A stretch of DNA of 21,511 nucleotides. Source: a virus. Below the pieces are notes generated by a model, which worked only from the letters and a program-made list of their open reading frames with translations, was not told where the DNA came from and did no database searches. Made by a program: the position numbers and the translations under genes. Position 1 is the first letter of the stretch. Each line of letters opens with the position of its first letter. This document shows, in pieces, positions 14,361 through 21,511 of the stretch. The stretch is from positions 1 to 21,511 of IMG/VR virus record IMGVR_UViG_3300045743_000096. One strand, written 5' to 3'.

Positions 14361-15112
14361 TGAAAGTCTCTGAACTCTTTGAAGCCCCGAACTACAGCAA
14401 GATGTCGATCAATTCGATCATCGACTCGGAGATCCAACGTCAGCACAACGCGAGCAAGCCGAAGCAAGCTGACGATGTGAAGGCGAAGAACGCTTACATC
14501 CGTGGGTTCCGCGGTGGATTCAGCGGGCGAGCAGATGACACTGGGATTGGTGCTGGTGTTGCTGATCACTTCGAACGTGGGCAGAAGCACGGTAAGGAAG
14601 CTCGGTCGAAGCATAAGGATGAACTGCCGGTGGCGTTCACGAAGAACTCGTACGGTGAGAAGAAGGTCAATCAAGCGTACGAGAAGATCGTGAAGGGTGT
14701 GATGGTGCCGTACCTCGATGCTGTGAAAGAGGATCTGAACGAGGCAAAGGAGCCAGACCTGATGATGCTCGTGAAGCAGATCGCTCAGGCTTGCGGAGCC
14801 CGTGCTACATCGACGAACACGAAGATCGGTCCGCGTGGTGCTGACCTTACTGCGAAGCTCAGCGACAAGACGAAGGAGCATCTTGCGAAGGCGTTCTTGA
14901 AGGGTCTCGGGTTCAAGGAAGCCGCGATGAAGGGCACGAAGGGTTCGTCTCAAGGTGACTTCTCAAGCGACATCTACGGTTCGTCGTACGAGCACTCAAG
15001 TGGTGCTACAGTTCGAGTGTTCTCGAACTTCAAGTTCTCGCCGGCTACGTTCCACATCGGGGTTCAAGCCTCGCCTGAACAGCTCGCCAAGGTGTTCGCC
15101 AAGGCAAGCTGA
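14360..15112 (+). CDS. Unidentified Lys-rich protein between gp6 and the giant wedge protein (orf250)
   Basis: 250-aa protein of no recognised family. The N-terminus MKVSELFEAPNYSKM resembles the leader of orf149. Residues 45-90 are rich in Gly, Arg, Lys and His (AYIRGFRGGFSGRADD). A site LNEA at 126-129 fits the T4 prohead-protease consensus (Leu/Ile-x-Glu before Ala/Gly) and would cut the protein into two near-equal halves. The second half starts with helices (LMMLVKQIAQACGA) and ends in beta strands (SGATVRVFSNFKFSPATFHI). The ATG shares one base with the gp6 stop and has AGGTGA upstream, so it is co-translated with gp6. It does not look like a baseplate subunit. A virion-internal protein is one possibility; nothing in the sequence proves it. 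Confidence 0.8.
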   Translation: MKVSELFEAPNYSKMSINSIIDSEIQRQHNASKPKQADDVKAKNAYIRGFRGGFSGRADDTGIGAGVADHFERGQKHGKEARSKHKDELPVAFTKNSYGEKKVNQAYEKIVKGVMVPYLDAVKEDLNEAKEPDLMMLVKQIAQACGARATSTNTKIGPRGADLTAKLSDKTKEHLAKAFLKGLGFKEAAMKGTKGSSQGDFSSDIYGSSYEHSSGATVRVFSNFKFSPATFHIGVQASPEQLAKVFAKAS

Positions 15113-15138
15113 CCCAATTTTCGAGGACTGCCACTGTT

Positions 15139-15146
15139 CGTAAATA
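15139..15146 (+). promoter_or_regulatory. Late promoter box CGTAAATA for the giant protein
   Basis: Six of eight bases match the T4 late element. The following GCTGATCT resembles the GCAGATCT after the orf149 box. It ends 25 bases before the ATG at 15172. A weak inverted repeat, CCAAT (15114-15118) with ATTGG (15160-15164), flanks it, which may be chance. No terminator is seen in the 59-base gap after orf250. Confidence 0.65.
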
Positions 15147-15171
15147 GCTGATCTACCTGATTGGCTACACA

Positions 15172-18100
15172 ATGGCGCAGCAGCTCGACTACACGATCCC
15201 TTTCAACGACCTTACACAGTACGTTCCGCAGAACCTGCGGAACCAAGTGATCACAGGGTTGATCGACAACCTGTTCAACAGGTTCATGACGCACGACGAG
15301 AGCATCCCGTTCTACGGGTACGTCGGTCGGAAGCCGGTCGCTCCAGAGGATCGGACTGGTCGTGTTCCACAGATGAACGTCGAGCGTGATCTGAACGCTG
15401 TGATCCCGGTCCTGCACTTCGACCAAGGCACTCAGAAGTACGCGTTCACGGTTCAGGACCTGATCGCGAAGGCGAAGGTCCTTGGCGTCGATCAGGCCGG
15501 AATGAATTGGTTGTACACGCAGGCGAACAACTACCTGCCGCCGATCGACATCGACAAGTTCGCAAACTTCTACAACTACTTCTGGATTGCGAAGTCGCTT
15601 CCGACCACACCATCGCTGTCGTGGAACACCGAGAACCTGCCAGAGTACTACGTGATCGCTCGGCCGCCAGCGTCAGATATTCAGAAGATGAACGTCGTGT
15701 GCGCGACTACCGAGCAGATCGTTCGGACTGGCACTGGGTTCAACGACCAGTCGTTCACGGTGTATTTCAACACCGCTACCAATTTCACGGTCACGGCTAA
15801 TGCACCGCTTGGCACATTCTACACGACTGGTGCCGGTGTTCAATCGCGGACATATAACCTGACAACGCCTGAAGATTCGTTCTCATTTGATGTTACGAAC
15901 GGTTCAACGACCGTAACGCTGATGACGTTCAAGATTCAGCGGGATCCAGTGTACGACTCTAGCGGCAACTTGTCACAGTACGAAGAGTACATCGCTGGTG
16001 ATACGCTTCTGATCGACACGATCTTCTTGTCGCGGACGTACAGCGTGACACCTGTCTCGCTGACTGCCGGCATCAAAGGCAAGATCAAGAACGTTGAAGC
16101 GCTGAACAAATACCAGACGATCGATGGGATCACCGTTCAAGAGGGTCAGCGCGTCCTCGTGAAGAACAACTCGAACATCGAGAACGGCATTTACATTGTC
16201 GGACCACAGGCATGGACGCGCGCTCCTGACTACGACGGTGAGAACATCGTCGCTGGTGTGTTCGTCTGGATCGCTGATGGCGTCGTGAACAAGCACCGTC
16301 TGTACGAATCTGGTCCAGGGAATTCATGGCCAGACCCACTTCACCCGGCACTTGTTGCCGAGTCGAACACGAACGATTGGCAAGAAGGGAACTACTGGGT
16401 TCATGCTTCTGAATTGCCGGCGCTCGGTCTAACTCGTTCAAAGGCTGTTCAGGCTGTTCGCCCGATCATCGAGTACCAATCAGACCTTCAACTGAACGGG
16501 TACATCACGAACGGTGTCCCATCAGAAACTGGGTTCGTGTTCTTCAAGCAGAAGAAGTCCGAGTTCAATCAACTCCCGTTGTTCGACCTGTTCCGCTATG
16601 ACGGTACGCACTCTGGTCTTGTATCCTCGATCTTTTACTACGTCGAGGACCTCACTGGCGCCCTTGACCTTGATCTTCAAAAGCGCGTAAAGACTTCAGG
16701 CACTGACTCAGCCGACTACATGTTCAACCACGGGATGGTTGATGCGAATGGTGATCTACTGTTCTACAAGAAGGCTGGATCGCTGAAGACGATCTGGCAC
16801 GCTGGGTACGACTCAGCAGTCGCTGTTGACCAGTCATTCGTCGGGAAGCACAAGGGCGAGATCACTACATTGATCCCGACGACGATCTCGGTTCCGCAGA
16901 CGTGGACGCTCACTGCGCTCACGACACCGGCGGCTACAACATCGACAACATTCTCAGTCGTTGGTTCGATCACCGGCGCACTCCCAGATCTCACAGTCGG
17001 TCTCGAATACGTTGATCAACAATTCGCGATCACAGTAACGCTCGGGACGATCCCGTTCTACCCAGGCGAGCAGTTCGTGTTCACGATCAGTGCAGGCCCA
17101 GCTGTGTCGCCGATCACGTGGGTTGGTCCAGTGAAGGGTACGCTCACGAACATCGTTCCGAACACGCATACTCAACAGCAAATCTGGACGTTGCAAGCGA
17201 TCTCGCCAACACAGTTCCGTGTGTCAGGCTCGAAGACTATCGCGCTCCCTTCATCAGTCGATACACTCACAGTTGGCACGCTGTACTCGAACGGCGAGTT
17301 CTCCTGCTTGGTTACTGCTGGTACGCAGCCATTCGATGCTGATGACACATTCTTGTTCCGCATCGGGAACTTCGAGGTACCGCGATACGTGTACCGTGAT
17401 TCAAGTGACAAGATCTACGATCTGTACGGTGGCGAACCTGGTGATACGACTGGCATCGGTGCGTACACGATCTCACGACCGTTTGCGTACAACCCGTACA
17501 ATGAGGCTCGTGATGAGGTTCTTGAGGGCACGCTGTACGGACACTTCCGTTCGATCATTCAAAACCAGATCCCAGAGACAACTGAGAACTTTGCGTTCGG
17601 TGGCACGATCAAGAACTGGTCCGAGCAACAGACATTGCTCGCTTCGCTGCTGATGCAACGTGATCTCACGCCGATCTCGATGATCGACCTAGCACAATCG
17701 CAGTACGAAGTTGGTCTGAACTCATTGGCAGATCTGTTCAAGCAAACGATCGCGCAGTACTTTACATCGGTGAACGTTGTAGATGTTGACGGGACTGTTG
17801 AGCAAGATGCTCGCCTTGACGTGCTTGTTGATGCGCTCCTTTCTAAGCGAGCCGACGATCACGATGTTCGCACGGTGTTGTACGATACGACCTCTGGTGT
17901 TATTGGGTTCCCAACTACACTTCCACAGCTTGGAGTACTCCCGTTGTCAGTCCCAAGCATTGGGTTCGACGGGTTGCTGAACGGCGATTTCATGAAGCAC
18001 CACGACGGGCATACGTCGAACTTGTACCAAGACAACATCGACTTCCGTCGTTCAATTCTTAACAACGCGATTGATCTTGAAGTGACGCGATCTGATGGCA

Positions 18101-21100
18101 CGAAGACGCCAGCAGTCGGGTCGATTACAACTGCATCGCCGATTCGTCCGTATCGTGGCGAGCTTTGGGTGTACCCAAGCGGTGCTGACTCATTGATGCT
18201 CGCCTTTGATGTTGACTACGACCTTCAGTCTGATGCCGACAAGACGCTAGCAATTGATCGGGCTATTGGGACAACCGTGTTCCGGCGTAATGAAGGCGTT
18301 GATGGCCAGCTGTACGCTTGGGATGGCGCGCACTGGATTCTTCAGCCGTCATTCTCTCAGCAGTGGCGCGTCGTGAACATCGCCGACACGCTGAATCAGA
18401 TGCTGCTTCGTATTGAAGAACGTCTGTACGCGCACGTGAACACGAACAACCGGCGCGTTGACTTCACGCCGTTGTACGCTGACCCGAAGTTCAATCAACA
18501 ACTCGAACGTGAGTTGTACTCGTACGCTGTGAAGTACGGTCTTGATCCGTTCGCTGCTGACTACGTTCCGTCTGATGCATTCACTTGGAACTATTCGAAT
18601 ACACCGATCTCGAACTTCCCGCCACTGAACAAGCCAACAGTTCCAGCACGGTGGTTCAATGTCCTGAAGGCACACCAAGCGACAGTCGCTGGCGTGATTC
18701 TGACAGAGCGGCCGAACCTCGAGCCGTTCAAGCTCCTTGGGTGCAACGATCTGGCTTCGTGGTGGGCGACTCTCACTGTGGCTCAGCAACAGGCATTCAC
18801 GCCGTACGCGTACCCAAATGATCTTCAGAACGGCACATTCACGAACCTTGGATTCGTCCGTGTTGTGAAGACTGTGGCTGGAGTTACAACACTCGCTGGA
18901 CTTCAAGTCATCGACGGTGTCTCGCTGAACGCTGGTGATCTTGTTCTCCTTTCGAACGAATCCGCTGCGGCGAACAACGGGATCTGGGTTGTTAGCTCTG
19001 GCTCGTGGACACGGGCTTCGTTCCCAATGACACAACACGTGTACGTGACCGCATTTGAAGGTTTGTACCGTGGTAAGACGATTTGGACGTTGTCACAGAC
19101 CGTGGCTACATTGAACGTTGATCCAGTGCTGTTCAAGCAGGTTCGTCTGTGGACCGATGAGCTGTGGTTCTATGTTCAATCACAGCGCCCGACGCTTCGC
19201 CTCTCCGTCGACATCACGAACGATGCTTTGCTTCCACCGTACGTGAGCCCTTCTGTCGGTGAATCGGCATGGGCACTTACGACTGTGCCGGAACCGCTGA
19301 CCCCACCACGCTCTTACAAGTACTCACTTGGGTACGCGTACGGTGAAGGCTCGCTGGTTGAGACACTGTGGTTGCGCTCACTCGACTTCGGGTACTGCCT
19401 TGCTCGTGCTCTGTTCCGTCATGATCCGCTGTACTTCCTCGGGTTCTGCTGGGGATTCAACTGGGTCCAGATCGATGGGGTCCTGTACGATGGATACGAT
19501 CTGAACACACCGGGGCACAAGCGGTTCAAGCTGCATGGAGAGACGGTGCGTTCGATCCCGCGGACGGCCTCAGCATTCTCGATCACAAGCGCCAGCGGTT
19601 CGACGCCGATTGACGTCACCGTTGTGTACGATGCTTACGAGGCTATTGGCGGTGGACGATACCAGAACTTCAGCGTTCGTGAGACGAGCACTGGGAAGAT
19701 CATTGGGTACGTTCGCGAAGGTCAGGTCACAGCCGTTATCTCGACATATGGGTTCTCACTCACGAACATCCTGATTGAGGATCACGGTCAGCCGTACCAC
19801 ATCGGTGACTCGTTCCGTGTCACGGCGAATGCCGATGGGTCAAACCTGGTGTGGTCGTTCACTCCGATCAGCACCCACCAGATCCTTGGTTTCGGTCAAG
19901 TGTTCACGAGCGCTCTTCGGACCCTTTCGGTTGACACGACTGATTCATTCGCAATCGACGCATTCCGGAACTGGGATGTGAACATGGGGCATCGCGCTGG
20001 TGGTCTCGTGACGACTGACGATCTGAAGGTGTGGACGGACTCCGACACGCTCACGTCGGCATCGTACTCGCTGATGATCAAGAAGAATGAGATCGCGAAG
20101 GACCTCTGGGTTCAAGGTCTGCGTATCACCGTCACGAACTTCGGTAGCACTATCGATCTGAACAACGCGTACGCTCCGAAGACCGATGCATCTGACTGGA
20201 CGTTCCGAATCGAAGGGTACAACCCACGGTACACCGGGATCACGTACTACACGCTCGACACCGCTGGCCCGTACCAGACGTTCAACGTTCTCGATCAGAC
20301 CGTTACGACTTCGATCTGGAAGAACTACTCGGACATCACTGGGACCGTGACGACGAACCTGCCGTTCACGATCACTGGGTTGCAGAATGTCGTGAACTTC
20401 ATCTTCGGGTACTCGAAGTACCTTGAGGCACAGGGCTGGGCGTTCAATCAGGACCCAGCAACGAACAATGACTACGAGACAACGCGTTCACGCACTTGGC
20501 AGCTCGAAGCCGAGAAGCTGATCGCAATCGTGTACAACGGGATTCTGCCAGATCAAGGCCACATTCTGAACTCGTTCATGGATGCAATCTGGGTGAAACA
20601 GCCACAGGGTTTGTTGTCACAGTTCATTGACAACGCGATGTTCGACATCACCGCAAACCCAGGTGTGTTCGACATTCTCGGTGTGAAGATGCCGTCTTCT
20701 GACCTGTACTTGATTCGCGGGAATGAACAATCGATGATCTCGGCTGCCGCGCCGATGTACTCTGCGCACGCGCAACTTGACGAGTACGAACACCTGTTCA
20801 TCATGAACAACTACGTCGAGGGATCACTTGGCGCAGGTATCCTGTACCAGCCGTTCTCAGGGGCATCAGTTGTCACGTACAAGTTCAATGGGCGTCGGCA
20901 AGGCACGAACACACTTCGCCCAGAGTACGGTGGGCACTTCATTCAGGGACCGAACGTTCGAAAGAACCTTCAAGCATCGACGGACGCTGTCGCCGAGTTC
21001 TACGACACTAACAAGGCGTTCGAGTCTGAGACTAGTACTCGACATGCTCTTGCGTTGCTTGGGTTCAGCACAAAGGATTACTTTGATGCTCTTGACATCT

Positions 21101-21511
21101 CTGAGAAGTCGCAGTTCAACTTCTGGCGTGGTCTGATTCAAGCTAAGGGTACGAACATGTCGATCTCGGCGTACCTGAACAACAACCGATTCGAGGACGC
21201 GAAGATCGACGAGTACTGGGCGTACAAGGTCGCGACGTACGGTGACGCACGGCAGAACACGTATCCAGAATTGAAGCTTCAGGTTGTTGACACAGTTCAG
21301 CAGTTCACTCAGCTCCAGTTCGATGCACCGTCCTTGGCAGATCAACTGCCGAACTTCACGCAGATCACTCGGTTCGACGAAGACCGTTGGTTCACCATCG
21401 ATGACCTTGACCACGACACGTTCTTCAAGGCTGAAGTGATCGGCACGTTCTATCTGCCGTCATCAACTGCCGGTACGGTGTTCACACTGCCATTCGTTGC
21501 CGACAAGCTTG
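15172..21511 (+). CDS. Giant baseplate/virion structural protein in the gp7 position, 3' end cut by window edge
   Basis: An open frame of 2113 codons with no stop before the window ends. T4 gp7, which follows gp6, has 1032 aa. The start MAQQLDYTIPFNDL leads to VPQNLRNQVITGLIDNLFNR, SIPFYGYVG and a DKFANFYNYFW stretch, a pattern I associate with giant structural proteins of large T4-related phages. Two tail-fibre-type modules occur at about residues 304-383 and 1229-1309. The last 600 residues include LEAEKLIAIVYNG, a DEYEHLFIMNNYVEG motif and LIQAKGTNMSISAYLNNNRF. Nothing suggests an enzyme. The ATG has no Shine-Dalgarno, and an in-frame TAG at 15145 rules out any earlier start. Identity with gp7 rests on position; composition and size fit a wedge or peripheral baseplate scaffold. 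Confidence 0.85.
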   Translation, partial: MAQQLDYTIPFNDLTQYVPQNLRNQVITGLIDNLFNRFMTHDESIPFYGYVGRKPVAPEDRTGRVPQMNVERDLNAVIPVLHFDQGTQKYAFTVQDLIAKAKVLGVDQAGMNWLYTQANNYLPPIDIDKFANFYNYFWIAKSLPTTPSLSWNTENLPEYYVIARPPASDIQKMNVVCATTEQIVRTGTGFNDQSFTVYFNTATNFTVTANAPLGTFYTTGAGVQSRTYNLTTPEDSFSFDVTNGSTTVTLMTFKIQRDPVYDSSGNLSQYEEYIAGDTLLIDTIFLSRTYSVTPVSLTAGIKGKIKNVEALNKYQTIDGITVQEGQRVLVKNNSNIENGIYIVGPQAWTRAPDYDGENIVAGVFVWIADGVVNKHRLYESGPGNSWPDPLHPALVAESNTNDWQEGNYWVHASELPALGLTRSKAVQAVRPIIEYQSDLQLNGYITNGVPSETGFVFFKQKKSEFNQLPLFDLFRYDGTHSGLVSSIFYYVEDLTGALDLDLQKRVKTSGTDSADYMFNHGMVDANGDLLFYKKAGSLKTIWHAGYDSAVAVDQSFVGKHKGEITTLIPTTISVPQTWTLTALTTPAATTSTTFSVVGSITGALPDLTVGLEYVDQQFAITVTLGTIPFYPGEQFVFTISAGPAVSPITWVGPVKGTLTNIVPNTHTQQQIWTLQAISPTQFRVSGSKTIALPSSVDTLTVGTLYSNGEFSCLVTAGTQPFDADDTFLFRIGNFEVPRYVYRDSSDKIYDLYGGEPGDTTGIGAYTISRPFAYNPYNEARDEVLEGTLYGHFRSIIQNQIPETTENFAFGGTIKNWSEQQTLLASLLMQRDLTPISMIDLAQSQYEVGLNSLADLFKQTIAQYFTSVNVVDVDGTVEQDARLDVLVDALLSKRADDHDVRTVLYDTTSGVIGFPTTLPQLGVLPLSVPSIGFDGLLNGDFMKHHDGHTSNLYQDNIDFRRSILNNAIDLEVTRSDGTKTPAVGSITTASPIRPYRGELWVYPSGADSLMLAFDVDYDLQSDADKTLAIDRAIGTTVFRRNEGVDGQLYAWDGAHWILQPSFSQQWRVVNIADTLNQMLLRIEERLYAHVNTNNRRVDFTPLYADPKFNQQLERELYSYAVKYGLDPFAADYVPSDAFTWNYSNTPISNFPPLNKPTVPARWFNVLKAHQATVAGVILTERPNLEPFKLLGCNDLASWWATLTVAQQQAFTPYAYPNDLQNGTFTNLGFVRVVKTVAGVTTLAGLQVIDGVSLNAGDLVLLSNESAAANNGIWVVSSGSWTRASFPMTQHVYVTAFEGLYRGKTIWTLSQTVATLNVDPVLFKQVRLWTDELWFYVQSQRPTLRLSVDITNDALLPPYVSPSVGESAWALTTVPEPLTPPRSYKYSLGYAYGEGSLVETLWLRSLDFGYCLARALFRHDPLYFLGFCWGFNWVQIDGVLYDGYDLNTPGHKRFKLHGETVRSIPRTASAFSITSASGSTPIDVTVVYDAYEAIGGGRYQNFSVRETSTGKIIGYVREGQVTAVISTYGFSLTNILIEDHGQPYHIGDSFRVTANADGSNLVWSFTPISTHQILGFGQVFTSALRTLSVDTTDSFAIDAFRNWDVNMGHRAGGLVTTDDLKVWTDSDTLTSASYSLMIKKNEIAKDLWVQGLRITVTNFGSTIDLNNAYAPKTDASDWTFRIEGYNPRYTGITYYTLDTAGPYQTFNVLDQTVTTSIWKNYSDITGTVTTNLPFTITGLQNVVNFIFGYSKYLEAQGWAFNQDPATNNDYETTRSRTWQLEAEKLIAIVYNGILPDQGHILNSFMDAIWVKQPQGLLSQFIDNAMFDITANPGVFDILGVKMPSSDLYLIRGNEQSMISAAAPMYSAHAQLDEYEHLFIMNNYVEGSLGAGILYQPFSGASVVTYKFNGRRQGTNTLRPEYGGHFIQGPNVRKNLQASTDAVAEFYDTNKAFESETSTRHALALLGFSTKDYFDALDISEKSQFNFWRGLIQAKGTNMSISAYLNNNRFEDAKIDEYWAYKVATYGDARQNTYPELKLQVVDTVQQFTQLQFDAPSLADQLPNFTQITRFDEDRWFTIDDLDHDTFFKAEVIGTFYLPSSTAGTVFTLPFVADKL
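16081..16320 (+). repeat. First copy of a tail-fibre-type module inside the giant protein
   Basis: Encodes QTIDGITVQEGQRVLVKN, then ENGIYIVGPQAWTRAPD. This is the motif order ID-G-x(5)-G-x-x-VL-x-x-N, NGI-Y/W-x-V, W-T-R-A known from many phage tail-fibre and adhesin N-terminal regions. The second copy is about 920 residues downstream in the same protein. Confidence 0.8.
18856..19098 (+). repeat. Second copy of the tail-fibre-type module inside the giant protein
   Basis: Encodes LQVIDGVSLNAGDLVLLSN, then NNGIWVVSSGSWTRAS, followed by a strand that ends in LSQT. It aligns with the first copy through ID-G, G-x-x-VL, NGI, V-V and WTRA. Similarity is at protein level; the DNA of the two copies has diverged. 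Confidence 0.78.

Noticed and set aside
15098-15165. GCCAA/TTGGC and CCAAT/ATTGG inverted repeats before the giant protein
   Set aside because: Only 5 bp with loops of 41-58 bases, expected by chance; not counted as a fourth RNA switch.
17219-17653. Plus-strand frame of 144 codons inside the giant gene, and similar minus-strand frames along it
   Set aside because: Ser/Arg/Thr-rich shadows of the uninterrupted main frame, without ribosome sites.
1-21511. tRNA genes, CRISPR arrays, insertion sequences, attachment sites, strong rho-independent terminators
   Set aside because: Looked for by eye on both strands and not found; the window is almost entirely coding with short gaps.

Overview
The window is a stretch of a large T4-related myovirus genome. 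The evidence is a set of T4 core genes that occur together only in such phages: a late sigma factor (gp55-like), the Mre11/Rad50-type recombination nuclease pair (gp47/gp46-like), endonuclease VII (gp49-like) and a run of contractile-tail baseplate genes (gp48/54-, gp53-, gp27-role, gp5-, gp25- and gp6-like, then a giant protein in the gp7 position). Coding density is near total, many neighbours overlap by 1-11 bases, and no tRNA, CRISPR array or insertion sequence was seen. The host cannot be named from the sequence. No gap between genes exceeds about 130 bases.

Left arm (1-4596, all minus strand). Transcription starts in the divergent gap at 4597-4726, probably from an extended -10 promoter (TGTTACAAT). 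It runs gp55 -> gp47 -> orf84 -> orf62 -> gp46, with start/stop overlaps between the later genes. gp46 has a one-base frameshift at its D-loop. The conserved C-terminus, including the H-loop, is intact in the next frame and ends at 796. Past gp46, a late-promoter box introduces orf149 (a PGDYG-like domain protein), followed by endonuclease VII, which runs off the left edge.

Right arm (4727-21511, all plus strand). A late-promoter box in the divergent gap drives a compact operon: a nucleotidyltransferase (NMN adenylyltransferase-like), tube cap/initiator, gp53-like wedge, hub, lysozyme-less gp5-like spike, and gp25-like wedge/sheath initiator. A second box, sharing bases with the gp25 stop codon, precedes a 1196-aa gp6-like wedge protein and an unidentified 250-aa protein. 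A third box precedes a structural protein of at least 2113 aa that runs off the right edge.

The main unifying observation is regulatory. Five TAAATANNNGA boxes were found, all at gene boundaries and four of them 22-27 bases before a start codon. They fit recognition by the gp55-like sigma encoded here. At three of these four starts the box lies in the loop of an inverted repeat (9 bp, 9 bp with a bulge, 6 bp) whose 3' arm covers the ribosome-binding site or start region. This is the layout known for T4 lysozyme gene e: read-through mRNA folds and hides the start, while mRNA begun at the late promoter lacks the 5' arm and is open. If confirmed, it would be a repeated RNA timing switch for late genes in this phage. 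A second theme is a late-expressed NAD-type enzyme heading a baseplate operon, with an N-terminal 'ELF' peptide resembling those of orf149 and orf250, which may be a virion-targeting tag.
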